From Parundibacterium terreum (lineage in GTDB: Bacteria; Pseudomonadota; Gammaproteobacteria; Burkholderiales; Burkholderiaceae_D): 64,000 nt of DNA. Shown piece by piece: positions 1-9,066 of this stretch (positions within the stretch are counted from its first letter, which is position 1; each line of letters opens with the position of its first letter). Where the stretch lies: NCBI RefSeq assembly GCF_014636315.1, contig NZ_BMED01000002.1, positions 248,001-312,000 of the forward strand, in the 5' to 3' direction. The notes below the pieces were generated by a model that was not told where the DNA came from, searched no databases, and saw nothing but the letters and a program-made list of their open reading frames with translations. Made by a program: the position numbers and the translations under genes.

Positions 1-1
1 G

Positions 2-511
2 ACTTATTCAGTCGGCAGCCAGCTCGCCGAAGGTGTCAAACTGGTGGCAGCGGATAACAATACGGCCACGATAGACACCAACGGCAAGCGCCAGGTATTG
101 ACGATGGGGCAGTATGTCCACCATGCAGCCGCATCGGGCGGCAGTTCCAGCGTGACGCTGCAGGCGGACATACAGGGTCATTTTGTGGCGAAAGGCCAGA
201 TCAACGGCGGCGGTGTCAGCATGCTGGTCGACACCGGAGCCAGCCTGATTGCACTACCGGCATCGGAAGCCGCCAGGCTGGGGATAGACTACAAAAAGGG
301 CCAGATGGGCCGCGCCAGTACGGCAAACGGCGTCATCAATGTCTATAAAGTGACTCTGGATACCGTAAAAATCGGCGACGTTGAACTGCATCAGATCGAT
401 GCCATGGTCCAGGAATCCGGCCTGCCTATCATCCTGCTCGGCATGTCTTTCCTGAACCGCATGGATATGCAGCGCAATGGCCAGCAAATGGTGCTGACCA
501 AGCGCTTCTGA
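2..511 (+). CDS. Retropepsin-like aspartic protease, 5' end outside the window
   Basis: The reading frame is open from the first bases of the window, so the start codon and probably an N-terminal signal or membrane segment lie upstream. The visible part carries the single-lobe aspartyl protease signature LVDTGAS, followed by a beta-rich body with VNVYKVTLD-like strands and the downstream ILLGMSFLNRM segment. That pattern fits the bacterial clan AA retropepsin-like family (TIGR02281 type), whose members are usually secreted or membrane-anchored and act as homodimers. Substrate unknown. It ends 22 bp from the convergent aroG stop codon. Family assignment is firm from the motif; the biological role is not known. 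Confidence 0.8.
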   Translation, partial: TYSVGSQLAEGVKLVAADNNTATIDTNGKRQVLTMGQYVHHAAASGGSSSVTLQADIQGHFVAKGQINGGGVSMLVDTGASLIALPASEAARLGIDYKKGQMGRASTANGVINVYKVTLDTVKIGDVELHQIDAMVQESGLPIILLGMSFLNRMDMQRNGQQMVLTKRF

Positions 512-532
512 GAACTCTGACGAGGCCCCTGG

Positions 533-1594
533 CTACTCGCGGTCTTTCAGGCGACGCTGCCTTACTGCTTCTGCCAGACCGTCCAGCACCTTGATACTGT
601 CTTCCCAGGCGATACAGCCGTCGGTCACGGACTGTCCGTAGACCAGTTCCTTGCCGGGCACCAGATCCTGGCGGCCCGCCACCAGGTGCGACTCCACCAT
701 CACGCCGACAATGCGCGTATCGCCACCGGCGACTTGCGATGCGATATCCGCACAGACAGGAATCTGGTTGGCCGGATTCTTGGAGCTGTTCGCATGCGAC
801 GCATCTATCATCAGGCGTGCCGCCAGGCCGGCTGCGGCGATATCCTTGCAGGCGACTTCCACGCTGGCAGCATCGTAGTTAGGAGTTTTGCCGCCGCGCA
901 GGATGATATGGCAATCTTCATTGCCGTTAGTTGACACGATCGCCGAGTGGCCGCCCTTGGTCACTGACAGGAAGTGATGCGGCTGTGACGCGGCCTTGAT
1001 CGCATCGACAGCAATCTTCACATTACCGTCTGTACCGTTCTTGAAGCCGACAGGGCAGGACAAGCCGGAAGCCAGTTCGCGATGGACCTGCGACTCTGTC
1101 GTGCGTGCGCCTATAGCTCCCCAGCTGATCAGATCCGCAATGTACTGCGGGCTGATCACGTCCAGGTACTCGGTGCCGGCCGGCAAGCCCAGTTCATTGA
1201 TGTTCAGCAGCAGCTCGCGCGCAGTGCGCAGGCCGTCATTGATGCGGAAGCTGTTGTCCATGTACGGATCGTTGATCAGGCCTTTCCAGCCTACCGTGGT
1301 GCGCGGTTTTTCAAAGTACACGCGCATGATGATTTCCAGGTCGGCCGACAGGCGCTCGCGCTCAACAGCCAGGCGCTGCGCGTATTCCATCGCCGCCTTG
1401 GTATCGTGGATGGAGCAAGGTCCGATGACGACCATCAGCCTGTCGTCCTGCGCATGCAGGATGCGATGCAAGGCGGTACGCGCATTTGCTGCAACGCCGG
1501 CCGCTTTCTCTGAACAGGCGAATTCGCGGATCAGGTGCGAAGGTGGAAGTAGTTCTTTCATTTCCCGAATACGTAGATCGTCAGTCCTTAGCAT
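533..1594 (-). CDS. aroG: 3-deoxy-7-phosphoheptulonate (DAHP) synthase, class I
   Basis: Catalyses condensation of phosphoenolpyruvate with erythrose 4-phosphate, the first step of the shikimate pathway to Phe, Tyr and Trp, in the cytoplasm. The 353-residue length matches the E. coli AroF/AroG/AroH family. Visible signatures are GPCSIHD near residue 58, KPRTTVGWKGL, WGAIGARTTESQVHRE, SCPVGFKNGTDG and DASHANSSK, covering the phosphate and metal-binding residues. The ATG at 1594 is preceded by AGGAGAG. Upstream lies a Phe/Tyr-codon-rich leader ORF and an intrinsic terminator, so expression probably responds to aromatic amino acid charging. Which amino acid inhibits the enzyme allosterically cannot be read here, so the symbol is by closest resemblance. 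Confidence 0.93.
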   Translation of the reverse strand: MLRTDDLRIREMKELLPPSHLIREFACSEKAAGVAANARTALHRILHAQDDRLMVVIGPCSIHDTKAAMEYAQRLAVERERLSADLEIIMRVYFEKPRTTVGWKGLINDPYMDNSFRINDGLRTARELLLNINELGLPAGTEYLDVISPQYIADLISWGAIGARTTESQVHRELASGLSCPVGFKNGTDGNVKIAVDAIKAASQPHHFLSVTKGGHSAIVSTNGNEDCHIILRGGKTPNYDAASVEVACKDIAAAGLAARLMIDASHANSSKNPANQIPVCADIASQVAGGDTRIVGVMVESHLVAGRQDLVPGKELVYGQSVTDGCIAWEDSIKVLDGLAEAVRQRRLKDRE

Positions 1595-1629
1595 GTTCTC
1601 TCCTGTGCATTTTCAAAAATTAAATGGTC

Positions 1630-1659
1630 AAAAAAAAACCGCCATTCCTGGCGGTTTTT
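1630..1659 (-). terminator. Rho-independent terminator, proposed attenuator of aroG
   Basis: Read on the minus strand, a ten-base arm (AAAAACCGCC) and its complement enclose the loop AGGAAT and are followed by a run of nine T. It lies only 36 bp upstream of the aroG start, too close for a separate promoter after it, and downstream of a leader ORF rich in Phe and Tyr codons. The GGCGGTGG stretch at 1716-1723 inside the leader ORF is complementary to ACCGCC in the terminator's first arm, giving an alternative antiterminator pairing. It could also end tldD transcripts. Confidence 0.75.
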
Positions 1660-1680
1660 AAGAATTTGGTTTGGCTCTCT

Positions 1681-1776
1681 TTAACTTACTGCTTTTACGT
1701 GAGCCTGCCGCTTCTCCACCGCCGTTGGGCTGGAATAGCTAAAGTAAAAGAAGAAATAAAAGCGCGCAAAAGTCAT
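1681..1776 (-). CDS. Phe/Tyr-rich leader peptide upstream of aroG (31 codons)
   Basis: A short ORF on the aroG strand: after Met-Thr it reads FARFYFFFYFSY, i.e. six Phe and three Tyr codons within the first fourteen, then a hydrophilic tail ending HVKAVS and TAA. This composition resembles known attenuator leaders such as E. coli PheL. It ends about 20 bp before the terminator's first arm and contains the bases (1716-1723) that can pair with that arm. No strong Shine-Dalgarno is visible before the ATG; the preceding bases are A-rich. A promoter-like pair TTGCCA (1835-1830) and CAATAT (1812-1807) with 17-bp spacing lies just upstream. The peptide likely acts only as a ribosome-stalling sensor. 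Confidence 0.72.
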   Translation of the reverse strand: MTFARFYFFFYFSYSSPTAVEKRQAHVKAVS

Positions 1777-1806
1777 TTTTTAGTGCATAAAATTAGGTCT
1801 GAACTC

Positions 1807-1835
1807 ATATTGCCTCAAATTTTTACGTTTGGCAA
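1807..1835 (-). promoter_or_regulatory. Candidate promoter of the aroG leader transcript
   Basis: Minus-strand TTGCCA (1835-1830), 17 bp, CAATAT (1812-1807); the -10 is weak (three of six consensus bases). A start near 1800 would leave about 24 nt before the leader peptide ATG. An alternative pair, TTGAGG and TAATTT, lies about 15 bp further downstream. Confidence 0.35.
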
Positions 1836-1907
1836 GCGTTTATATGTGACACCGGCCAAACGAAAAACGGACAATCAACAAGCGGCCAAACAGTGATCAC
1901 AGAGCGA

Positions 1908-3368
1908 TCAAGCAGTGCCGCCCACGGTCAAACCATCTATGCGCAAGGTCGGCTGTCCCACGCCGACCGGCACGCTCTGCCCTTCCTTGCCACATACACC
2001 TACGCCGGAATCCAGACGCATGTCATTGCCTATCATGGATACCCGGTTCAACACTTCCGGACCATTGCCGATCAGGGTTGCGCCTTTGACCGGATACGTG
2101 ATCTTGCCGTCTTCTATCATGTAGGCTTCGCTGGCAGAGAACACAAATTTGCCGTTGGTGATATCCACCTGGCCGCCGCCGAAATTGACTGCAAACAAAC
2201 CGTTCTTCACAGAAGCCAGAATCTCTTCAGGATGCTTGTCGCCGGCCAGCATATAGGTATTGGTCATACGCGGCATAGGCAAGTGGGCAAAGGATTCACG
2301 CCTTGCATTGCCGGTAACAGGCATATTCATCAGCCGTGCATTCATCGTATCCTGGATATAGCCTTTCAGGATGCCATCCTCGATCAGGGTCGTGCATTGG
2401 GTAGGATTGCCTTCGTCGTCCATATTCAGCGAGCCGCGGCGATCGGCAATAGTGCCGTCATCCACCACAGTCACGCCCTTGGCGGCAACGCGTTCACCGA
2501 TACGGCCGGAGAAGGTGCTGGATCCCTTGCGGTTGAAATCGCCTTCCAGTCCATGGCCTATCGCTTCGTGCAGCAGTATGCCGGGCCAGCCAGGGCCAAG
2601 TACCACCGTCATCGGACCTGCAGGGGCCGGCCGGGCATCCAGGTTGACCAGTGCCGACTTAACAGCCTCATCCGCATATTTTTCCAGCAGTTCATCGGAA
2701 AAGTACGAATAGTCGTAACGGCCGCCGCCGCCGCTGGAACCCATTTCACGCCTGCCATTCTGTTCAGCGATCACCGTCAACGATACACGCACCAGCGGAC
2801 GTATGTCGGCAGCGATAACGCCGTCACTGCGCGCGACCAGCACTACGTCGTATTCGCCGGCAAGACCGGCCATCACCTGCACTACGCGCGGATCTTTGGC
2901 TCGGGCTATTTTTTCCAGTCTTTCCAGCAGCTTCACTTTTGCATTGGCGTCCAGCGAAGCCAGCGGATCATCCTGCAGATACAAGGCGCGACCGCCCACA
3001 TTGTGCATCTGCGATGCCACCTTGATCTTGCCTGCTCCCTGGCGGGCTATCGTGCGCGTGGCTTTTGCCGCATCCAGCAAGGCACGCTCGGAAATTTCGT
3101 CCGAATAGGAAAAGGCTGTCTTGTCGCCGGACACCGCACGAACGCCAACGCCCTGGTCTATCGAAAAACTACCGGTCTTGACTATCCCTTCTTCCAGGCT
3201 CCAGCCTTCGCTCTTGGTGAATTGGAAGTACAGGTCGGCGTAATCCACCTTATGGCTGAACATCGACGCCAGCGCCTGATTCAGCTTGCTCTCATCCAGC
3301 CCAAACGGGGTCAGCAAAATATCACGGGCGATGGCAAGATGACGCAGGGTCGGTTCGTATTGATTCAT
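1908..3368 (-). CDS. tldD: Metalloprotease TldD
   Basis: TldD is the metal-carrying subunit of the cytoplasmic TldD/TldE (PmbA) protease, which in E. coli trims microcin B17 and degrades unfolded CcdA antitoxin. The 486-residue protein has the HEAIGHGLEGD zinc-binding motif (HExxxH, about residues 266-271) and the C-terminal GVCGKEGQSVPVGVGQP segment whose Cys is the third ligand in the family, with the conserved NARLMNMPVTGNARRESF region between them. Full length, start ATG at 3368. It belongs to the conserved yhdP-nitrilase-tldD gene order on the same strand, but 297 bp containing a palindromic element separate it from the nitrilase, so it may rely on its own promoter. Confidence 0.95.
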   Translation of the reverse strand: MNQYEPTLRHLAIARDILLTPFGLDESKLNQALASMFSHKVDYADLYFQFTKSEGWSLEEGIVKTGSFSIDQGVGVRAVSGDKTAFSYSDEISERALLDAAKATRTIARQGAGKIKVASQMHNVGGRALYLQDDPLASLDANAKVKLLERLEKIARAKDPRVVQVMAGLAGEYDVVLVARSDGVIAADIRPLVRVSLTVIAEQNGRREMGSSGGGGRYDYSYFSDELLEKYADEAVKSALVNLDARPAPAGPMTVVLGPGWPGILLHEAIGHGLEGDFNRKGSSTFSGRIGERVAAKGVTVVDDGTIADRRGSLNMDDEGNPTQCTTLIEDGILKGYIQDTMNARLMNMPVTGNARRESFAHLPMPRMTNTYMLAGDKHPEEILASVKNGLFAVNFGGGQVDITNGKFVFSASEAYMIEDGKITYPVKGATLIGNGPEVLNRVSMIGNDMRLDSGVGVCGKEGQSVPVGVGQPTLRIDGLTVGGTA

Positions 3369-3447
3369 AGTAATCTTTATTTCAAGAATGTCATTGCTGA
3401 AAAATAGCTAATACAGGATTGTAGAACATATATAGGTGGATGCGTAC

Positions 3448-3610
3448 TAGTGCTCTATTCCATAAATTCGTCGCATAAAAGATGACGAGAATCGAACCGA
3501 GCACTACGTCAGAAATACTCGCAAGGATTCATCCTTGCTGTGTTTTCTTCCTTGCTTCGATCCGATTTCGTCACTTTTAGTTTGCGACGAACTTACGGAA
3601 CAGGACACTA
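3448..3610. mobile_element. 163-bp MITE-like palindromic element with 28-bp terminal inverted repeats
   Basis: The left end (3448-3475, starting TAGTG and containing TTCGTCGCA) and right end (3583-3610, containing TGCGACGAA and ending CACTA) are inverted repeats with a few mismatches. Next inward, TAAAAGATGACGAGAATCG and the complement of the stretch near 3557-3580 also pair, and the centre is a perfect hairpin GCAAGGAT-TC-ATCCTTGC, so almost the whole element folds on itself. Both ends are bounded by TA within CTAG, as expected for IS630/Tc1-type TA duplication. No ORF inside. It sits between tldD and the nitrilase. No transposase or second copy was seen in this window. Confidence 0.7.
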
Positions 3611-3665
3611 GACAAACAAGGACGGCGAATTGCATTTACTGTCATTTGCTGCAGTTGACCGGCAT

Positions 3666-4463
3666 TCAGGCCAGTACCCTATGCTTCAGTGCCGGTAAAT
3701 TTTCACGCACCTTGTCCATGTAATCGAGCTTCAGCTCGCCTGCAACCACGCCCTCGCCTTCATCCAGCACGCTGATAATCTCACCCCACGGGTCGATCAG
3801 CATGCTGTGGCCCCAGGTACGGCGTCCGTTAGGGTGCTTGCCGCCTTGCGCGGATGCCAGCACGTAGCACTGGTTTTCCACTGCCCTGGCGCGCAGCAGT
3901 ATCTCCCAGTGCGCTTGTCCCGTCGTATAGGTAAATGCGGCCGGCACCACGATCAGACTGCACGCGCCCATGGCCCGATACAGCTCGGGGAAACGCAAAT
4001 CGTAGCAAACCGACAGACCCACTTTGCCGAAACCCGCATCGAAGCTCACCACATCCTTGCCGGGCGTGATGGTCCTGGATTCCTGATAAGATTCCTCGCC
4101 CTTGGTAAAGCCGAATAAATGGATTTTGTCGTAACGCGCGGCCTGCTCGCCGGCCGGGTTATAGACCAGCGTAGTATTCAGCACCTTGGAAGGGTCCCCG
4201 GAGGCCATGGGCAGCGTACCGCCTATCAGCCAGACACCCAGCGAGCGTGCCGCATCGGCCATGAAATCCTGGATCACGCCATGCTGCGGCGTTTCCGCCA
4301 GCGCGATCTTGTCGGTTTCCTGCATGCCCATGATGGGCCAGTACTCTGGCAGCAACAGCAAACCTGCCCCGCCATCCACCGCTTGCTGCATCAGACGCCT
4401 GGCCGTTGCCAGATTCTGTTCCAGCACCGGAGTGGAAATCATCTGTATCGCTGCAACTTTCAT
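3666..4463 (-). CDS. Carbon-nitrogen hydrolase (Nit/omega-amidase type nitrilase family)
   Basis: A 265-residue single-domain nitrilase-superfamily amidohydrolase. The catalytic triad is visible: Glu40 in LLLPEYW, Lys113 in RYDKIHLFGF, and Cys153 in VGLSVCYDLRFPELYR. The CYDLRFPELYR context and length match the Nit1/YbeM group, whose characterised members hydrolyse deaminated glutathione (metabolite repair), rather than true nitrilases. ATG at 4463; it follows yhdP by 41 bp and is probably co-transcribed with it. This yhdP-nitrilase-tldD order is common in betaproteobacteria. Exact substrate is inferred from family only. Confidence 0.88.
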   Translation of the reverse strand: MKVAAIQMISTPVLEQNLATARRLMQQAVDGGAGLLLLPEYWPIMGMQETDKIALAETPQHGVIQDFMADAARSLGVWLIGGTLPMASGDPSKVLNTTLVYNPAGEQAARYDKIHLFGFTKGEESYQESRTITPGKDVVSFDAGFGKVGLSVCYDLRFPELYRAMGACSLIVVPAAFTYTTGQAHWEILLRARAVENQCYVLASAQGGKHPNGRRTWGHSMLIDPWGEIISVLDEGEGVVAGELKLDYMDKVRENLPALKHRVLA

Positions 4464-4504
4464 TATATTTCCTCACGCATCGGCTGGCTTGGTTGCCGGG
4501 CTGT

Positions 4505-7500
4505 CTAAAAATTTTTGCTGTCCGCCCTGGCCTGTTTCAATGAAGATTGCGGACTCAGCTTGCCATCCAGTTTGGTCACCGTCGGATCATTCCATGGTCC
4601 GGTAATCTGATATTCAAAAGTAAAGGCTCTGGCCAGTGGGTCGCGCAGGAAAAGTTGTGCCAGGAAGGTACCAAGGCCGATGACAGGATTTACCGCCAGC
4701 CCATACAATACCGAGGCGGTACCGGCATTCACTTCCGGAATCACCGCCACATGCAGGTTTTGCGACTCCTTGGAAATATCGGCACTACCGTCCATCAGCA
4801 CAGTTGCATTGACACTGCGCATCTTAAGATTATCAGTTTTCAGCACACCCTGCTGTATCAGAGCGCCGCCATTGATCGCATCAAACGCAAACCCCTCGGA
4901 AAATACGTCACGGAAATCCAGTGTGAGGCGGCGCGGCAGCGACTGCAGGCTCAACACGCCAAGCAATTTCGCGGCACCCGGATCAACCTTCAGGAACTGC
5001 CCAGCAGCCAATTCCAATTGTATTTGTCCGCTCATGCTAGGGATGTCCATCGCAAACGGCAAGCCGTTCCAGTGCACATCGCCATCCAGCTTGCCATGCC
5101 CACCCTTGAGTACATTGGCAAAACCCATGCGTCCCAACAATTTGCCGGCATCGGCAATATCCAGTGCATAGGTCAGGCTGGTAACACCATCGCCGGTGCC
5201 CGTCATCCATTTGCCGCTGGCGCGCAATTCCGCATCGGAATTTTTCAGCGACAGCTTGTTGATGCGCCACTCGCGACCATTCGGAATTGCGGCATTACTC
5301 GCCAGCAGTTCTATCCTGCCCAGCTTTTTATTAAACAGTTCAAAATTCTCGGCAACGATATCCAGACCAGGGATCTGCGATGAAGTATTTTTCCCTTCCA
5401 GCAAATCGGTCACATCCGAGGCCGCCGATTGCGGAATGATCATATTGCTGAGCCGTGCCGTCACATTGCCTATGCCCTGGCCATTGCTGCCCTCGTTCCA
5501 GGTCACGTAGCCGGATGCCTGGGTAGAATCGATATTGGCTTGCCAGCTTCCTTTCTGATGCGAGGCGCCGACCACGACATTGTCCAGCTTCTTGCCCATC
5601 ACCAGCAGTTCCGATGTCCTGGCCGCCAACACATCCGGCTCAACGTAGGCAGAGATATCCAGCTTTACCGGTTCCAGCGCCAGCGTGCCCGGCGACTCGG
5701 CAACCGTAGCTACCGGCGCCACCGCCACAGAACTGACGAGGCTGGTCCATTCATCCACGTTCAAGGATTTGAAGTCGATATTTGCAGTCAGCCCGCTATC
5801 CGGCTCGGGCGCTGGCGTATTCACTCCTATGCCGCCGCGCACGACCTGCCACGCGGTATTCTTCTCTATGTTCTTCTGGCGTAAGTAACGCACGGACATG
5901 GAAGAACCAAGGCCTATCCGGATTTCATCCCGCCACAACGCAGGATCATTCGAAGCCAGCGGATTCATTTCAAAACGCAGCGGCAGATACTCATTGGCGG
6001 ACTTGCGCAATGGCGCAGGGAAGTTCAGCGCCAGGCCCTGCAAAGAAGATTCGACGATGATTTCCGGCTGCTTTTTCCGGACATTGATGGTCACGCCATA
6101 GCGGGTAGAGCCTGCAATCCGGTCCGCCACCTTTTCTACCGGCGTGCCAGGGAAGGCCCGGCGCAAGCCATCCGAAGTAGCGACGCCATCTGCCTTGATA
6201 CGGATAAACCCTTCCTTCTGCGTGCCGCCGGTGATTGTTACTACCCCACCCAACAAGTTCGCTTTCAGCGTATTCAGGTTCACGCCTTTTTCATTGAACT
6301 CCAGCTTGCCGGCGACCATCGTCAGCGGAGGCAGGCCTGTAATCAATGCAACGTCATTGTTCGCGAACTGCAAACCGCCCTGCACTTTGGAGTCAATCAG
6401 ATGGCTAAGCGGCAGTTGTAGCTTGAGTGCCAGCTGCGCGCCGCCTGCGGCCTTGCTCTCTTGCAGGAAATGCCCCAGCCAGCCATTGACAGGACTGGCA
6501 TTTACATACTGCACCATGGTTTGCAAATTACCGCTGGCATTGCCGTCCACGCTCAGCATCTGGTTTGGATGCGCCAGATCGGGAATGACGGCAAGCACCT
6601 TGCTCAGGTCGGCTCCCAGCGTGGTGGCGGTGTCGGCACGAATTTCCATCCGGGCCCGCTCGAATAGGAAGCTGCCCTTGATATTGTCGATGACAGGCCA
6701 GAAAGGCGACTTCCCATCTTCGGCAAAGTTACCCGGAGAAAAATTGAGGACGCCGTCTGCGATACTACCCTTGACGAGAAATTCGCCTTTGTGATTGCCT
6801 TTGCTGTCGGCTGCGGCAAAAGGAAAATGGGCCAGATCGCCCTTGAGGCGCAGACTGACATCGTCGGCACGGCCGCCCAGCAAGGCGCCAGTCAGCCAGC
6901 CGCGTAAATGCTCATCCCCACCCAGCGGGATGAATTTATCAATCTGGTTAATGCGAAATCCACTCAGCTTTCCCGACACGTCGATATCGCTGACATGCTG
7001 GTCCTTGGCCGAACGCAGCGAAGTCAGATATTTGCCGCTGAAGGAGCCGACCATACCCTCTTGCTCAAAATCCAGCTGGTTGACCTGCAGCAGCAGTTTA
7101 TCCTTTTCTTCAAATTGCCACTTCGCCTGCATTTGCAATTTATCGAAAGGCATTACTGGATCGCTAAAGTAGCCGCCCAATTGAAAAGCCAGCTTGGAAG
7201 AGTCCAGCGTGAAGCTTCCCCCTTTGTCGCTGGCGTCAACGCTGCCCGACAGGTTATCAAAACCCGGCAAGGCCGGAACGGCGGCCTTTGCAGACTCAGT
7301 CGCCGTCTTAGCCCGTGCCAAGCGGGCGGCTTGCGGCTTCATCGACAAATTGACGAACGATCCTTTAACGCTATATGAGGAGACAGCAGGATAACTTCCC
7401 TGCCACTTAGCGCTAAAGTCCTTCAACTGCCCTTGGGGTGCAAAATCGAGCAGCAGTTGACGCTGGTCGCCCGGCAAAGGCAGATGCTCGGCAAAATTGA

Positions 7501-8713
7501 CCAAGGTTTGCAGGTCCAGCAGCTTGGCGAACAGTTCTACTTTTTCCGGCTGGCCGTTTTGTGCCGGGATAAAATTTTCCTGTATCGTGGTGGCAGGCAA
7601 TACGGTACCGTCACGCGTTTGCATGGAAAAATCAATCAACGCCAGCGAGTGGCCGGCATCGCCAAAAATCGCCGACAGGAACTTCTTGTTGCGATTTTGT
7701 CTTTCACTGGCAAGCACGCGTCCCTTGACCTGGGCCATATCCAGCACAGGCAAATCCTTGCGGAATTGCGCCGTCACATCCGCCAGCCTGACATCGGCAG
7801 TCAATTCGTCCACATGCCCCCGGTCCAGCTTCACCCACGCACGCACAGTGCCGAAACCTTTTTGCAGATCGATGGGATAATCAAAATAGGTTTTTAATGC
7901 GGCAAGATCGGTCTGTTGCAGGTCGGCGAACAGTTCGCCCTTCCATGTAGAAAAATCGGAAATCTTTCTGGAAAAGACCTGATGCTGGAAATCGCCGCGT
8001 ATATCCACCGGTGCAGCAAGTGCCGCGGGTGGCGTGGCCTTCACGGCAAACTTGTGATGCCGCCACTGGTTGTTCAGCATTAGGTTCACGCCGGTCAGTG
8101 CGAGTTCAGGCGCTGCACGCAGCTTGTCGGACCAGATGACCGAACCGTCGCGTATCACGATCTGTTTTTGCGACAGCACCCAATCCAGCCCGCTGCCGTC
8201 ACCCTGCTTTTTCGGGTCGATGAAGAATCCGGCTACATAGATACGGCCATCCGTTTGCCTCTCCAGATCGAGGACAGGTTTAACTATTTCTATATTTTCG
8301 AAACGCAGCTCCGCTGCAAACAGGCTCCACCATGACAAGGTGGCGGACACTTGTGGCAATACCAGAGCATTTTTCCCTCCCTCGTCTTTCAACACGACAT
8401 TGCCGAGTTCCAAAGTAGGGTTCAGGCCTTTCCAGGATGCCTGGATGGAGGATATGCCAACCGGCCGGCCGATAGCGGTGCCGGCCATTTTTTCAATTTG
8501 GGGTTTGTAGTGCTCAATGTTCGGCAACACGCCATAGCGCAAGCTCAGGAACAAGGCACAAAACAGGAAGTAGCAAACTGCCACCGTTTTCAGGATAACG
8601 CGCAGCACGTGACCGCAGGCATATCCCGCAGTACTGCAACCGCCATAGAAACGGCGGTACATCCGATCCAGCCATCTATCTTCAGCAAGCGGAGCTGGAT
8701 TTTCTATCGTCAT
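4505..8713 (-). CDS. yhdP: YhdP family AsmA-like envelope protein
   Basis: A very large (1402 aa) protein with a short cytoplasmic N-terminus and one membrane anchor (about residues 35-60, VILKTVAVCYFLFCALFLSL), followed by a long periplasmic beta-rich region and the C-terminal AsmA/DUF3971-type part (TLDFRDVFSEGFAFD, RDPLARAFTFEYQITGPWNDP). In E. coli, YhdP works with TamB and YdbH as bridge-like proteins needed for phospholipid traffic between inner and outer membranes. Length and end motifs fit full-length YhdP. It heads a minus-strand cluster with the nitrilase and tldD and diverges from glnE across a 353-bp intergenic region. Confidence 0.9.
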   Translation of the reverse strand: MTIENPAPLAEDRWLDRMYRRFYGGCSTAGYACGHVLRVILKTVAVCYFLFCALFLSLRYGVLPNIEHYKPQIEKMAGTAIGRPVGISSIQASWKGLNPTLELGNVVLKDEGGKNALVLPQVSATLSWWSLFAAELRFENIEIVKPVLDLERQTDGRIYVAGFFIDPKKQGDGSGLDWVLSQKQIVIRDGSVIWSDKLRAAPELALTGVNLMLNNQWRHHKFAVKATPPAALAAPVDIRGDFQHQVFSRKISDFSTWKGELFADLQQTDLAALKTYFDYPIDLQKGFGTVRAWVKLDRGHVDELTADVRLADVTAQFRKDLPVLDMAQVKGRVLASERQNRNKKFLSAIFGDAGHSLALIDFSMQTRDGTVLPATTIQENFIPAQNGQPEKVELFAKLLDLQTLVNFAEHLPLPGDQRQLLLDFAPQGQLKDFSAKWQGSYPAVSSYSVKGSFVNLSMKPQAARLARAKTATESAKAAVPALPGFDNLSGSVDASDKGGSFTLDSSKLAFQLGGYFSDPVMPFDKLQMQAKWQFEEKDKLLLQVNQLDFEQEGMVGSFSGKYLTSLRSAKDQHVSDIDVSGKLSGFRINQIDKFIPLGGDEHLRGWLTGALLGGRADDVSLRLKGDLAHFPFAAADSKGNHKGEFLVKGSIADGVLNFSPGNFAEDGKSPFWPVIDNIKGSFLFERARMEIRADTATTLGADLSKVLAVIPDLAHPNQMLSVDGNASGNLQTMVQYVNASPVNGWLGHFLQESKAAGGAQLALKLQLPLSHLIDSKVQGGLQFANNDVALITGLPPLTMVAGKLEFNEKGVNLNTLKANLLGGVVTITGGTQKEGFIRIKADGVATSDGLRRAFPGTPVEKVADRIAGSTRYGVTINVRKKQPEIIVESSLQGLALNFPAPLRKSANEYLPLRFEMNPLASNDPALWRDEIRIGLGSSMSVRYLRQKNIEKNTAWQVVRGGIGVNTPAPEPDSGLTANIDFKSLNVDEWTSLVSSVAVAPVATVAESPGTLALEPVKLDISAYVEPDVLAARTSELLVMGKKLDNVVVGASHQKGSWQANIDSTQASGYVTWNEGSNGQGIGNVTARLSNMIIPQSAASDVTDLLEGKNTSSQIPGLDIVAENFELFNKKLGRIELLASNAAIPNGREWRINKLSLKNSDAELRASGKWMTGTGDGVTSLTYALDIADAGKLLGRMGFANVLKGGHGKLDGDVHWNGLPFAMDIPSMSGQIQLELAAGQFLKVDPGAAKLLGVLSLQSLPRRLTLDFRDVFSEGFAFDAINGGALIQQGVLKTDNLKMRSVNATVLMDGSADISKESQNLHVAVIPEVNAGTASVLYGLAVNPVIGLGTFLAQLFLRDPLARAFTFEYQITGPWNDPTVTKLDGKLSPQSSLKQARADSKNF

Positions 8714-9066
8714 AATCTACAAACATGGGGCTCGGCATGGAAAAAGGCATTGAGGATCGCCTCCCTTTTCGATTAATTTCCTAAGCAAAACGATTAATAA
8801 GCCGTTCCCTGAACAACACTTGATGCGGCATGCAATCCTTGCCGATTTATATTCTTGCCAACTTACCTGGTTTCCTGCTCATTCTTCCGCTTGTTTTCCT
8901 GCACACTTACCATCAGGATACTTGCTAGGAGTATAAGTTCAATGTGCACGCCTCTCAAAGCGAATTCGCCGCAAATCCGACAAGAATTCAACATTCAAAG
9001 TCATGTTGCCCGGTTTGACTTAAAATCAATATAAAAACCCTACTGACTTTAGCCTCGCTAGCCTAC
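8714..9066. other. Divergent intergenic region between yhdP and glnE
   Basis: This 353-bp AT-richer stretch must hold promoters for both yhdP (minus) and glnE (plus). A TTGACT hexamer near 9016 and the TATAAA-containing stretch near 9030 are the only promoter-like bases seen and their spacing is not canonical. No small ORF, RNA gene or strong hairpin was recognised. Confidence 0.5.

Noticed and set aside
1624..1896. Plus-strand 90-codon frame between aroG and tldD
   Set aside because: It runs through the aroG leader and terminator in antisense and has no Shine-Dalgarno or family likeness.
1893..3407. A 504-codon plus-strand frame opposite tldD
   Set aside because: Antisense shadow of a conserved gene on the other strand; composition is His/Arg/Gln-rich with no family resemblance.
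3480..3500. AATCGAACC looked like part of a tRNA T-arm
   Set aside because: No acceptor stem or anticodon arm fits; it lies within the inverted arms of the MITE-like element.
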